A stretch of 55,101 nt of DNA from Pseudomonadota bacterium (lineage in GTDB: Bacteria; Pseudomonadota; Alphaproteobacteria; Rhizobiales; Beijerinckiaceae): the NCBI GenBank assembly GCA_023426505.1, contig JAFAAP010000168.1:1-55101 (forward strand), written 5' to 3'. The notes beneath the pieces were generated by a model. It was given only the letters and a program-made list of their open reading frames with translations. It made no database searches and was not told the DNA's origin. Of this stretch, positions 42,913-52,453 are shown one piece after another (the stretch's first letter is position 1; each line of letters begins with the position of its first letter). Both the position numbers and the translations under genes were made by a program.

Positions 42913-44001
42913 GTGCAGGACGTGAACAGGTTGAGGGATGTGGCTGCACGCGACACGCGGATCGGTCGGGACAGACATACGACGCGGAGCCATCCCCCGG
43001 ACGCCGGCTCCTGGCTTGTGCCCGCGCTGATCGGCGGAATAGCGGCCGCCTTGGGGGTGACGGCGCTCCACGTCCGCCGACGCGCCCAAGAGGCGGAGGA
43101 GGATCAGCCGCCGATCGGCCGCTTCATCACGGTCGACGGTGTCCGGCTCCACTACATCGAACGCGGTCAGGGCGAGCCGCTTGCGCTGATCCACGGCAAT
43201 GGCTCGCTCATCCAGGATTTTCTGATCAGCGGCATCGTCGACGAACTGGCGCAGCGCTACCGGGTCATCATCTTCGAACGTCCTGGCTTCGGCTTCAGTG
43301 CGCGCCCGCGGCGGTTCTGGACTCCTCAGGCGCAAGCCCGGCTTCTCCACGCCGCGTTCGAGCGGCTGGGTGTGCAGAGGGCCCATGTGCTCGGCCATTC
43401 CTGGGGGGCTCTCGTGGCTGCGGCGCTGGCCCTTGATTTCCCGGATTTCGTCGAGAGCCTCGTGCTCGAGTCCGGCTACTTCTACCCGACGGCGCGCGCC
43501 GATGTCGTGCTGGTCTCGCAGCCTGCGATCCCGGGCATCGGCGACGTCATGCGCTACACCGTCGCGCCGGTGGCGTCGCGCATTCTGCTTCCGAAGATCT
43601 TCCGGAAGATCTTCGCGCCGGCACCGGTGCCGGAGCAGTTCCACCGCCGCTTTCCCAGGGAACTCGTCCTGCGTCCCTCGCATCTGCGCGCAGCGTCGGA
43701 GGACGTGGCCCTCATGACCCCGGCCGCCATGTCGCTCCAGCACCGCTATCCCGAGATTAAGGCCCCGCTCTTCATCATTACGGGTGGGGACGATCAAGTC
43801 GTCGATGCCGGCCGCCATTCCATGCGCCTGCACCGCGCCGTGCCGGGCAGCGAGATCCTCGTCGTGCCCGGCCTGGGGCACATGCTCCATCATCTGGCGC
43901 CGGATCTCGTCGTCGAGGCGGTCGAACGTGTCGTTCACCGCGCCGCACGGGCGCGCGTCGCGGCGTCCACAGGCGAGACGGTGGAGGCACGCTGGCCCTG
44001 A
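42913..44001 (+). CDS. Membrane-anchored alpha/beta hydrolase
   Basis: 362 residues from a GTG at 42913, chosen because AGGAGAGG lies five bases upstream. One N-terminal membrane helix (SWLVPALIGGIAAALGVTAL) is followed by an alpha/beta hydrolase domain with oxyanion-hole IHGNGS, nucleophile elbow GHSWGAL, acid Asp in ITGGDDQVVD and base His in GLGHMLHH. The catalytic domain should face the periplasm if the helix inserts N-in. Substrate is unknown; it belongs to the broad esterase/epoxide hydrolase-like group with a Ser nucleophile. An ATG-like start at 42799 would add 38 residues without a better ribosome site. Confidence 0.85.
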   Translation: MQDVNRLRDVAARDTRIGRDRHTTRSHPPDAGSWLVPALIGGIAAALGVTALHVRRRAQEAEEDQPPIGRFITVDGVRLHYIERGQGEPLALIHGNGSLIQDFLISGIVDELAQRYRVIIFERPGFGFSARPRRFWTPQAQARLLHAAFERLGVQRAHVLGHSWGALVAAALALDFPDFVESLVLESGYFYPTARADVVLVSQPAIPGIGDVMRYTVAPVASRILLPKIFRKIFAPAPVPEQFHRRFPRELVLRPSHLRAASEDVALMTPAAMSLQHRYPEIKAPLFIITGGDDQVVDAGRHSMRLHRAVPGSEILVVPGLGHMLHHLAPDLVVEAVERVVHRAARARVAASTGETVEARWP

Positions 44002-44203
44002 GGGCTGCGCGGTCTCTTCTCGGGACACCGAGGCGCTCTAGACGATGGCCGAGACGTCCTCCGAAGGTTGCCGCAGTGAGGATTTCCCGCCGGTCTGCAG
44101 ACTGAGCGACGCGAGCTTGCCAGGGCCTCCCGCCCCGTACTACTGGAACCCGTCCCGACCGTGAGTCCGGGGCTCATGGCAAGAGGGTCGAGGAAGGCGT
44201 CGC

Positions 44204-45382
44204 GTGGATCTGTTCGATGTGGTGGTGGTCGGGGCCGGCGCGGCCGGCATGATGTGCGCCATCGAAGCCGGAAAGCGCGGGCGCTCGGTACTGGTGGTGG
44301 ACCATGCCGCGAAGCCCGGCGAGAAGATCCGCATCTCCGGCGGTGGACGGTGCAACTTCACCAACATGAACGCATCGCCGCAGAATTTCATTTCCGGGAA
44401 CCCGAGCTTCTGCATCTCGGCCCTGCGCCGCTACACCCAGCGGGACTTCATCGCGCTGGTGGAGCGCTACGGCATCGCCTACCACGAAAAGACCCTCGGG
44501 CAGCTTTTCTGCGACGGTCCCTCGACGCAGATCGTCAACCTGCTTCTGGCCGAGATGAGGCTCCATGGAGTGGTCCTACGCCTCTCGACCAGCGTGGAAA
44601 GCGTCGAACGGACCAGTGACGGCTTTCGGATCACCCTGTCGGGCGGCGCGGTGATAGGCCGGTCCCTCGTGGTGGCCACGGGCGGAAAGTCGATCCCGAA
44701 AATGGGTGCGACCGGGTTCGGCTACGATCTCGCGGAGAAGTTCGGCCTGAAGGTGACCGAGACGCGGCCGGCGCTGGTGCCGCTCACACTTGAGCCCGGC
44801 ATGCTCGAGCGCCTTGCGCCGCTGGCTGGCGTTTCGGTCGATGCGGTGGTGGCCTCAGGCAAGACCAGGTTTGCCGAGGCGATGCTGTTCACCCATCGTG
44901 GTCTGAGCGGCCCCGCCATCCTGCAGATCTCCTCCTACTGGCGGGAGGGCGGCGAGATCACCGTCTCGATGCTGCCGCAGGTCGATGTCTTCGAGGAACT
45001 GCGTGCGGCCCGCACCCGCAACGGGCGCCAGGCGCTCCAGACCGTACTCGCAGCCTTCCTGCCCAAGCGCCTGGCGCAGCAGATCGCCGAGAGCGAGCCG
45101 GGGCCGGCTAATCTGGCCGATTGGTCCGACAAGCATCTCCGGAGGATCGAGGCCTCCGTCAACCAGTGGCGTTTCAAGCCGGCCGGATCGGAAGGTTATC
45201 GTACGGCGGAGGTGACGTTGGGTGGCGTCGACACCCATGAGCTCGACTCGAAGACCATGGAGGCGAAGCGCGTCCCCGGCCTCTATTTCGTGGGTGAGGT
45301 GGTGGACGTGACCGGCTGGCTCGGCGGATATAATTTTCAGTGGGCCTGGTCGTCCGGCTGGTGTGCCGGGCAGGTGGTCTGA
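44204..45382 (+). CDS. BaiN/RdsA-type NAD(P)/FAD-dependent oxidoreductase (HI0933 family)
   Basis: 392 residues with the FAD-binding motif VVVVGAGAAGMMCAIEAG at the N terminus and the HI0933 family signatures ISGGGRCNFTN, VVATGGKSIPKMGATGFGYDLA, MLFTHRGLSGPAIL and GLYFVGEVVDVTGWLGGYNFQWAWSSG. The initiator is GTG at 44204, preceded by GAGGAAGG. These flavoproteins include BaiN, a bile-acid dehydratase-pathway reductase, but most members have no known substrate. About 200 bases without recognisable features separate it from the upstream hydrolase. Confidence 0.9.
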   Translation: MDLFDVVVVGAGAAGMMCAIEAGKRGRSVLVVDHAAKPGEKIRISGGGRCNFTNMNASPQNFISGNPSFCISALRRYTQRDFIALVERYGIAYHEKTLGQLFCDGPSTQIVNLLLAEMRLHGVVLRLSTSVESVERTSDGFRITLSGGAVIGRSLVVATGGKSIPKMGATGFGYDLAEKFGLKVTETRPALVPLTLEPGMLERLAPLAGVSVDAVVASGKTRFAEAMLFTHRGLSGPAILQISSYWREGGEITVSMLPQVDVFEELRAARTRNGRQALQTVLAAFLPKRLAQQIAESEPGPANLADWSDKHLRRIEASVNQWRFKPAGSEGYRTAEVTLGGVDTHELDSKTMEAKRVPGLYFVGEVVDVTGWLGGYNFQWAWSSGWCAGQVV

Positions 45383-45408
45383 GGGCGCATCAGCCTTTCG
45401 GACGATGC

Positions 45409-45657
45409 TCAGCGTTCTTCCGTCGCGTGGGATTTCAGCACGAGCGAAAAAGGCACCGTCGCGACTCGGCGGCGATGCTCGTCTTCGATCTCGATCGCCC
45501 ACCGCGCCCAGTCGCGGAAGCGGCCCTCCCGGGTGGTGAGGTCGAGCACTGCGACGACCGCATGCTCCAGAGCCTCCCCGGGATTGGTGCAATTCTCGCC
45601 GCGCGTGTCGAGCACGTGCAGATGACCGTTGCGCAGGTTGAAGTAATAGAGGGGCAC
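45409..45657 (-). CDS. Small DUF6894-like protein
   Basis: 82 residues from a GTG at 45657: PLYYFNLRNGHLHVLDTRGENC, LEHAVVAVLDLTTREG, WARWAIEIEDEHRRRVATVPF. That pattern (YFxxxxG, an Ala-rich helix, W-x-I-x-V-x-DE, valine-phenylalanine end) fits the small alphaproteobacterial DUF6894 family of unknown function. The start is uncertain; the frame stays open to an ATG at 45756, but that extension overlaps the next upstream gene. It may form an operon with the 45668-45943 gene, 10 bases away. Confidence 0.72.
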   Translation of the reverse strand: MPLYYFNLRNGHLHVLDTRGENCTNPGEALEHAVVAVLDLTTREGRFRDWARWAIEIEDEHRRRVATVPFSLVLKSHATEER

Positions 45658-45667
45658 GAGGCGGCTG

Positions 45668-45943
45668 CTACAGCGTAATGCGGAGAGCCGGTCCGTGATA
45701 GGCGATCGGGAGCCCGCGGGCGTGCAATGCAAGAAGAAGCGCGTTCGACCGGACATGTTCGGCCACGATGCTCAGGCCTTGCACGGAGTCGTCGCCAGTC
45801 ATGAGAATGGCGGCAGCCTCCCTTGCGACCGCAGATACCGGCTCGATGATCCAGCGCGCCTGATCCGTGCACGGGCCTCGGGAATCCACTGGAGCTTTGC
45901 CTTGTTCGGCAACGTATGTCGCTGCCTGGTTTCTTGCCGTCAT
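45668..45943 (-). CDS. Small protein of unknown function
   Basis: 91 residues from the ATG at 45943, with GAGG seven bases upstream. The sequence (MTARNQAATYVAEQ..., VAREAAAILMTGDDSVQGLSIVAEHVRSNALLLALHARGLPI) looks helical and soluble. No family recognised. It is the first of two small minus-strand genes and is divergent from the LuxR-type regulator on the plus strand. Reality is supported by the ribosome site and composition but not by homology that I can recognise. Confidence 0.5.
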   Translation of the reverse strand: MTARNQAATYVAEQGKAPVDSRGPCTDQARWIIEPVSAVAREAAAILMTGDDSVQGLSIVAEHVRSNALLLALHARGLPIAYHGPALRITL

Positions 45944-46121
45944 GAAACGCCTCAAGAAATGCAACTCTGGAGCATCGAACGGGCGCTCCGATTCGGAGCC
46001 GCCAGGCCTGAGCTTCGGCCGAGTTACATTGAAGTTTCATCTCCCAGTTGGGATAAAAACGCGCACTGATTGCGTTGACTTGAGGCGAATTGGCGTCTGT
46101 CGCCGGATTCTGGTGCCTGCC

Positions 46122-46766
46122 ATGGCGTGTTTCGAGGTCACTCCGAGCCGAATAACGATGCTGGAATGCTTCGGGCGGATCTTCGACGCTCTCGGCTTCG
46201 CAACGGTGATCATCGGCGGCGAGGGGCAGGTCATGAATGTCAGCCAGCTGGCTGAGCAGCATCTTGGTGCTGGCCTTGTCATCAAGTCGGGCACGCTGGC
46301 GGCGACCGATTCCGGCTCCGACGAGAGTCTCCAGGCGATCCTGGGAGAGCACATCAGCGGGGCAAAGAGGGAGCGGGACGCCCTGGGCCTGCGGCGAATC
46401 GATCGGAGACCTCTGATCCTCCGGATCGTGGAGCTCACGCCGGACATGCGGCCGATCTTCGAGGACGCGAAATTCGTGGCGGCCCTCGTCGACCCGGACG
46501 TCTGCCCCGAGCCTTCGCCAGGCCTCCTGCAGCAGATCTTCGGCCTCACGAAGAGAGAGGCTCACGTTGCCCTCAAGCTCATGTGCGGGGACACGCTCCA
46601 AGAGATGGCGGAGCAAACAGGCGTCAGCGTCGGAACCGTCCGATCCCAGTCCAAGGCGGTCTTTGCCAAGACCGGCACGAACCGGCAGGCGGAATTGGTC
46701 GGCATCCTGACGCGGCTTGCCGTCATCTCGCACGAGCCGCGTCCACTGGAACCTTCGAAATCATAG
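46122..46766 (+). CDS. LuxR-type helix-turn-helix transcriptional regulator
   Basis: About 214 residues from the ATG at 46122; an ATG at 46158 is also possible. The N-terminal part resembles a degenerate PAS-like sensor (FDALGFATVIIGGEGQVMNVSQLAEQHLG, LIKSGTL, LRRIDRRPLILRIVEL). The C-terminal 65 residues are a GerE/LuxR DNA-binding domain: FGLTKREAHVALKLMCGDTLQEMAEQTGVSVGTVRSQSKAVFAKTGTNRQAELV. No receiver domain, so it is not a classical response regulator. The gene for the haem peroxidase starts 209 bases downstream on the same strand, which makes it a likely target. Confidence 0.85.
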   Translation: MACFEVTPSRITMLECFGRIFDALGFATVIIGGEGQVMNVSQLAEQHLGAGLVIKSGTLAATDSGSDESLQAILGEHISGAKRERDALGLRRIDRRPLILRIVELTPDMRPIFEDAKFVAALVDPDVCPEPSPGLLQQIFGLTKREAHVALKLMCGDTLQEMAEQTGVSVGTVRSQSKAVFAKTGTNRQAELVGILTRLAVISHEPRPLEPSKS

Positions 46767-46803
46767 GACGCGGGTGCAGTTCAGCACGGACATCGCGAAA
46801 CGT

Positions 46804-46858
46804 TCCGCCTAAGCGGAGCATCCGAGGGAGTACGTCCGCAAATCGCCCGACGGAGTAC
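46804..46858. repeat. Hairpin and GGAGTAC direct repeats between the LuxR gene and the peroxidase gene
   Basis: A short hairpin TCCGC-CTAA-GCGGA lies at 46804-46817. GGAGTAC occurs at 46827-46833 and 46852-46858, 25 bases apart (between two and three helical turns), about 120-150 bases before the peroxidase start. These could be regulator half-sites; no consensus is known to me. Confidence 0.35.
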
Positions 46859-46975
46859 CTCGTGGATCTTATTTGCCTGCTGTCCAACCCTTGTCGTGTC
46901 TGGGCGGGGCGGCACATTTTCCTCAGCATGAGCGCGATTTTTTGATTCTTTGCTCTCAGGGTGGGGAGAACGAAG

Positions 46976-49576
46976 ATGGCAATGCAGCTTCGCGATTCCG
47001 ACATCGCTCAAATCTTCAACATGGTTCAGAGCGGGAACATCCGCGATGCCAGCGGTATCGGGAACAATATCGCCAATCCGACCTGGGGAGCAGCGGGGCA
47101 GCCGTTTATCCGGCTGACGACGCCGAGCTACAGCGACGGGGTCTCCGGTCTGCCGGTCACGACGTTCTCGCCGCGCCAAGTATCGGAGATCGTGTCGAAC
47201 CAGGACAATAACGGCGACGGCATCGAGGAGAATATTCCGAACGGATTCGGCGGCAGTGCCTTCCTGACCTTCTTCGGCCAGTATTTCGACCATGGGCTCG
47301 ACTTTATCGGAAAGGGTGGAGCCTCGATCCCGATTGGCTCCCCAACCTTCCTGATGAATGCGACCCGCGCGAATCCCATACCGGGCACGGGCAATGCCGA
47401 TGGCATTCCCAGTTCCGGAGACGAGGTTCCGGCGCAGTACATCAACACCGTATCGCCCTATGCGGACCAGAACCAGACCTACGGTTCGAACGAGGCGGTG
47501 ACGGATCTTCTGCGCAAATGGGTCCAGGGGCCGACAGGGCCGGTCGAGACCGCCTACCTGCTCATGGGCAACACCGACGGATCGGGCCATGCCCTGCTGC
47601 CGACGCTGAACCATGTTCGGCAGAACTACCGGATCATGACCGGGGGCGAGCTCACGTCGGACGACATCTCCAACTTCGACGGTACGGGTCACGCCCTGCT
47701 GCTCGATTTCATTCCCGCTTTCAAGGGAAACAATCCGGCGAACGGTCTCGATCTCGACGCGCTCGGCAATTATTACATCGCCGGTGACGGGCGCGTGAAC
47801 GAAAACGTGGTGCTCACCTCGATCCACACGATTTGGGCGCGCAACCACAATTTCTGGGTCGATCATCTTCGGGCGCGCACGGGCAACACCTGGACCGAGG
47901 AGCAGTACTTCCAGGCCGCCAAGATCATCAACATCGCCGAGTACCAGAACGTCGTCTTCGGCGAGTTCGCCGATGCCATGGCGGGTGGGATCAGGCCAGG
48001 GGATCCGGCGCACGGGTTCAGCAGCTATGACCCAAGCGTGAATGCGGGCATCTCGGTGGAATTCTCCCAATCGGCCTACCGGTTTGGCCACTCGATGCTT
48101 AACGAGACCGTGAGCTTCAAGAACGCCGACGGATCCCTGGGCAACATGTCCCTGGTTCAGGCCTTTCTCAGCCCGGACAAGGTCAATCAGATCGGCGTGG
48201 AGGAACTGCTGCTCGGCGCCACCGGCGTTACGCATCAGGCGATCGACGTCGACATCGTGAATGCTCTCCGCAACCAGCTCGTCGGCCAGCCGCTCGATCT
48301 CGCGGCCCTCAACATCTTCCGCGGCCGCGATACCGGCATCAAGCCGTTCAATGCCGTGCGTGCGGAACTTTTTGCGAAGACCGGCGACGCCAGCCTCCTT
48401 CCTTATACCGGATGGACGGACTTCCAGCAGCGCAATGGTCTCTCCAATGCCTTCATCGCGCAGCTGCAGCAGGCCTATCCGGAAGGCTTCCAGGCCATGG
48501 ACCTCTGGGTGGGTGGGCTCGCGGAGAGACCATCGCGAGGTCAGCTCGGGTCAACCTTCGGCTTCATCTTCATCGAGCAACTCGACCGCCTGCAGAAGGG
48601 CGACCGGTTCTACTATCTGCAGATCCTCGACAACACGCTGTTCTCGGCGGCCTCGAATATCGAGACCTTCGCCGACATCGTCATGCGCAATACCGACATC
48701 ACGGGTCTCGCCCCGAAGGTGTTCCTGGCGTCGCCGAACGGCTCCACGACCGGCAGCAAGGGGATCATCGTTCCTCCTCCGGATCAGCCACAGCCGCCGC
48801 AACAGCCCCAAGATCCGACAACGCCAGGCACGCCCACAGGGCCGATCATCGGAACGGCGAAGTCGGACGATCTCGTCGGCTCCTCCCATGACGACCTGAT
48901 GAAGGGCGGGCGTGGAAACGACATCCTTCACGGACTGGATGGAAACGACCGGCTCTATGGCGAGGACGGTAATGACCGCATGGATGGCGGCGCGGGAGCC
49001 GACCGTATGTGGGGCGGGCGCGGCAATGACGTCTTCATTGTCGACAATCGTCAGGACCGGACCTACGAGAGTCGGAACCAGGGCACCGACACGGTCAAGT
49101 CGTCCGTGTCCTATTCCCTGTCCGGAACGCATGTGGAGCGGCTCTATCTCGACGGGGCGGCCAACATCAACGGCACGGGCAACAGCCTCGACAACCGTCT
49201 CTACGGCAATGCAGGCAACAACGTTCTGAAAGCGAGTTCGGGCAACGACATCGTTCGGGGTTATGCCGGCAATGACAAGCTCTATGGCGGGAGCGGAAAC
49301 GACAAGCTCTCTGGCGGAACAGGCGACGACTGGCTTTACGGTGGCCCGGGGCAGGACGTGTTCGTGTTCGAGAGGGGCAGCGGACGCGACCGCATCAAGG
49401 ACTTCCAGGTCGGCTTGGACAAGATCGATGTGCGGGCGTGGTCGAACGTTCACGATCTGTCGGATCTGAAGATGACCCAATCCGGCGCCCATGTCGTCAT
49501 TCATCACGGCGCAGACATGGTGGTGGTCGAGCATGTTCAGCTCGCAGCCCTGACCCTCAGGGATTTCCTGCTCTGA
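46976..49576 (+). CDS. Animal-type haem peroxidase with C-terminal RTX repeats
   Basis: 866-residue secreted peroxidase of the peroxidase-cyclooxygenase superfamily. The active-site residues are in place: distal Gln102, Asp105 and His106 (GQYFDHGLDF), catalytic Arg273 and Glu276 (GDGRVNENVVL, followed by HTIWARNHN), proximal His372 (YRFGHSML). Covalent haem attachment through the Asp/Glu positions is possible as in mammalian peroxidases. A Pro/Gln linker (PPPDQPQPPQQPQ) leads to two RTX blocks (GGRGNDILHGLDGNDRLYG; GGSGNDKLSGG) separated by a TDTVKSSVSYSLS module, and a C-terminal end LTLRDFLL of the type I secretion kind. There is no signal peptide. GGGGAG lies seven bases before the ATG; a GTG at 46961 is less likely. 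The upstream neighbour is a LuxR regulator. Confidence 0.92.
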   Translation: MAMQLRDSDIAQIFNMVQSGNIRDASGIGNNIANPTWGAAGQPFIRLTTPSYSDGVSGLPVTTFSPRQVSEIVSNQDNNGDGIEENIPNGFGGSAFLTFFGQYFDHGLDFIGKGGASIPIGSPTFLMNATRANPIPGTGNADGIPSSGDEVPAQYINTVSPYADQNQTYGSNEAVTDLLRKWVQGPTGPVETAYLLMGNTDGSGHALLPTLNHVRQNYRIMTGGELTSDDISNFDGTGHALLLDFIPAFKGNNPANGLDLDALGNYYIAGDGRVNENVVLTSIHTIWARNHNFWVDHLRARTGNTWTEEQYFQAAKIINIAEYQNVVFGEFADAMAGGIRPGDPAHGFSSYDPSVNAGISVEFSQSAYRFGHSMLNETVSFKNADGSLGNMSLVQAFLSPDKVNQIGVEELLLGATGVTHQAIDVDIVNALRNQLVGQPLDLAALNIFRGRDTGIKPFNAVRAELFAKTGDASLLPYTGWTDFQQRNGLSNAFIAQLQQAYPEGFQAMDLWVGGLAERPSRGQLGSTFGFIFIEQLDRLQKGDRFYYLQILDNTLFSAASNIETFADIVMRNTDITGLAPKVFLASPNGSTTGSKGIIVPPPDQPQPPQQPQDPTTPGTPTGPIIGTAKSDDLVGSSHDDLMKGGRGNDILHGLDGNDRLYGEDGNDRMDGGAGADRMWGGRGNDVFIVDNRQDRTYESRNQGTDTVKSSVSYSLSGTHVERLYLDGAANINGTGNSLDNRLYGNAGNNVLKASSGNDIVRGYAGNDKLYGGSGNDKLSGGTGDDWLYGGPGQDVFVFERGSGRDRIKDFQVGLDKIDVRAWSNVHDLSDLKMTQSGAHVVIHHGADMVVVEHVQLAALTLRDFLL

Positions 49577-49588
49577 CGGAAGCGGACG

Positions 49589-52206
49589 TCAATCCGCGCC
49601 GCGCCGGCCCGGAAGGGGGATCACGTTCGAGGCGGCGGGCTTCGGCCGGAGCAACGTCCCGACTGCCGAAGCAAGCTGGTCCTGCGTATAAGGCTTCGGC
49701 AGCCTCGGAACATCGAGCGCCGAGCCTTCCGGCAGATCCGCGTAGCCGGTGGCCAGCAGGATCCTAAGGTCGGGCCGGAGCTTCTGCGCCGCCCGCGCGA
49801 GGTCGAGCCCGGTCATCCCCGGCATCGCATAATCGGTCAAGAGAAGATCCACGGGCTGTCCCGTTCTCAGGACTTCCAGGGCCGCCGGTCCCGATCCGGC
49901 CTCGATCGCCGTGTGCCCGAGATCGTCGAGCATGCTGACCGTGCTCATCAGGATGAGCGCATCGTCATCGACCACCAGGATCGTCGACGGCAAGGCGGCC
50001 GGAGCGGCGACAGATACGCCGCTCGATGTGTCGAAGGCGGCCTCGGTGATGGGCAGCCAGAGTTCCGCCGTCGTGCCCTCGCCGAGCACGCTCGAGAGGC
50101 GTAGAGCCCCGCCTGACTGCGCAGCGAGGCCGTAGACCATGGACAGGCCGAGACCGGTGCCCTTGCCGACGCCCTTGGTCGAGAAGAACGGTTCGACGGC
50201 ACGCTTGAGCGTTTCCTCGTTCATGCCCGTGCCGGTATCGGAGACGCGCAGGCAGAGATATCGACCCAATGGGAGGCCCTCCACCTGGCCGTCCATGACC
50301 TGGTTCTCAGTGAGTTCCACGCTCAACTCTCCGCCCATCGGCATCGCGTCTCGCGCGTTGACGGCAAGATTGAGAAGAGCAAGCTCGAGTTGATTCGGAT
50401 CCACCATCGCAGGGGACAGGCCGTGCGTGAGGTCGTAGCGGATCATCACGCGCGGACCGAGCGACCGTTCGAGCAGATCGCGGATTCCTTCGACGAGCCC
50501 GGCAACGTCCACGGCTTTGGCCTGAAGGTCCTGCTTGCGTGCAAAGGCAAGGAGTCGCTGTGTGAGCGCGGCCCCGCGCTGAGCGCCTTGCAGGGCGCCG
50601 TCAAGGTAGCGCTGAGCGCGCGGATCGCCCGCGATGCGCTTGCGCAGAAGGTCGAGGTTGCCGATCACGGCCATGAGGAGATTGTTGAAGTCGTGCGCCA
50701 CGCCCCCGGTGAGCTGTCCGACCGCTTCGATCTTCTGCATTTGGCGCACCTGCTCCTCGAGCTGGCGCGTCTCGGTGATGTTCATCGACGTGCCGAGGAG
50801 CTTCTGGACCCGCCCCTGTGCATCCAGGATGGGAATGACGATCACCCGCCGGATGAAAGGTCCGTCCGGACCTTCTCCGGCAGCCTCGTACTCGACGGGC
50901 TCGCGCCGTGACACGCAGCGCAGATAGGCGTCCTGAATGGTCTCGCCGAGCTCTCCAGGGAAGGCTTCCCGCGGTGTGCGGCCGACGATCCGTTCGGGCG
51001 GCATGCCTAGCGCGCGCGTCAGAGCCGGATTGACCTCCTCAAAAACCACTGTGCCGTCCTCACGCACACGGGAGAGCAGCAGACCGGTCGGAGACTGGCG
51101 GAACAACGCCTCGTAACGTGCTTCGCTCTCGCGCCAGCGGGCGAAGACATGCTGCTCGTGGCGCGCCCGCCGCATGGCCACGGTACTGACCCCACGAGCG
51201 CCAGCATGCCTGCGAGGGCGATAAAGCCGTGAAGGGCAATATCCCGGTGCCACTGGGACAGGATCGCGTCGACGCTGTGTCCGTAAGTGACATAAACCGG
51301 GTAGGGCGGAAGCTTGCGAAAGCCGTAGATGCGCTCGACTCCGTCCAACTGCGAGGTGGTGCGGAAGATGCCTTGATCGCCAGTGCGGATCGCCTGCATG
51401 AAGCTGCTCGACGGGCTGAGGACCGGATTCTGCCGGAACGGCCCGGGACCGCGCGCGAGGACGGCTCCGTCGGACCTCACGATCGATGTCGAATCGCGGC
51501 TCGATGCCATGAACGGGCGGTAGAACCTGGCGAAGTAGTCCGGCTGGAGCGATGTCACGATGACGCCGTCGAACGATCCGTCAGGGGTCGTTCGACGCTT
51601 GGCGATATTGAAGAACATCCGGTCGGGATTGGAGCGTCCTGGATAGGGCTGCCCGATGAAGAGCCCAGCGTCCTTGTCCCGAAGCGCGACGAAGTAGTCC
51701 CGGTCCGGAACATAGGAGCTCACCGGTGCAGGGAAGAACGCGCTACTGGCGCGACCGCGCGCCTGACCGTCGATGATCCAGATCGTGTCGACCTGATCGA
51801 GTTTGTCATCGATCATCCGCAGGTCCCGATGCAGGTCCTCGGAGGACGCGATCTCGGACCAGCTCAGCCCGCGGACCCGTTCGTCGACCCGGTCGAGGAT
51901 CAGGGCCTGCGTCTCCAGGACCCGTGTGGCATGCTCGCTCAGAACCTCCACCGTGCGCCTGACCAACTGCTCGGCTTCGTGGAAGCGCTGGGTATAGCTC
52001 TCCCACGCGGCGAAGGCGAAAAGGCCGAGCGGAACCAGGATGGCGGCAGCCATCATCAGCCTCAGCGACCGAAGGGATGGCGGAGTGGGTTGAGGGTGCG
52101 AGACGCTGGCGTCGAACAAATCGTGACTCACATACGCTACGGATGGGTGAGGCCGGCTGACACGTGCCGGAGAGAATAGGGCGGCCCTCGCAAAGACAAG
52201 AGGCAC
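49589..52206 (-). pseudogene. Hybrid sensor histidine kinase (dCache-PAS-HisKA-HATPase-REC), frameshifted
   Basis: The 5' frame (from about 52206; another GTG at 52131) encodes a membrane helix, a periplasmic dCache sensor (WIIDGQARGRASS, YVPDRDYFVALRD, GQPYPGRSN) and the start of a second helix (FIALAGMLALVGSV). It then leaves frame at a C4/G4 run at 51190-51193. The other frame continues with a PAS domain (YEALFRQSPTGLLL), H-box AHDFNNLL, N-box NLAVNARDAM, GTGLGLSMVYG and a REC domain with phospho-acceptor in LLTDYAMPG. One extra G would give LVGVSTVAMRRARHE, a normal helix end followed by basic residues. As written, the sensor and kinase would be two separate products (about 395 and 554 residues). 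Total about 870 residues. Convergent with the peroxidase gene. Confidence 0.85.
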
Positions 52207-52224
52207 AATGTCGTCACCAGGCGG

Positions 52225-52254
52225 TTGAGGCTTTCAGCTTGGCTGTTATATGAT
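52225..52254 (+). promoter_or_regulatory. Possible promoter for the small plus-strand gene at 52454
   Basis: TTGAGG (52225-52230), an 18-base spacer and TATGAT (52249-52254). It faces the plus strand and lies about 200 bases before the next start codon; the intervening leader has no other feature that I can name. Confidence 0.35.
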
Positions 52255-52453
52255 GCACTGTGCCGTAGCGCGCGATTCCTCCACCCGTGAGTAGCCGGGA
52301 TTGTCAGCCGATCGGCGGACGGGAGGGCTTCGCCACAGGGCTGCCTCGAAGGCGCGCTCTCATGGCGCTGGACGTCCCGAAGTGGACGTTCCGCTCACCA
52401 CGCGTTCGTCGCCATTCATCGCGAATGGCGCGTTTTCTCAAGGGGATCGCACC

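Noticed and set aside
51190..51193. Phase-variation tract in the histidine kinase
   Set aside because: A run of four (or five) G bases is too short for usual slipped-strand phase variation; kept only as a frameshift observation.
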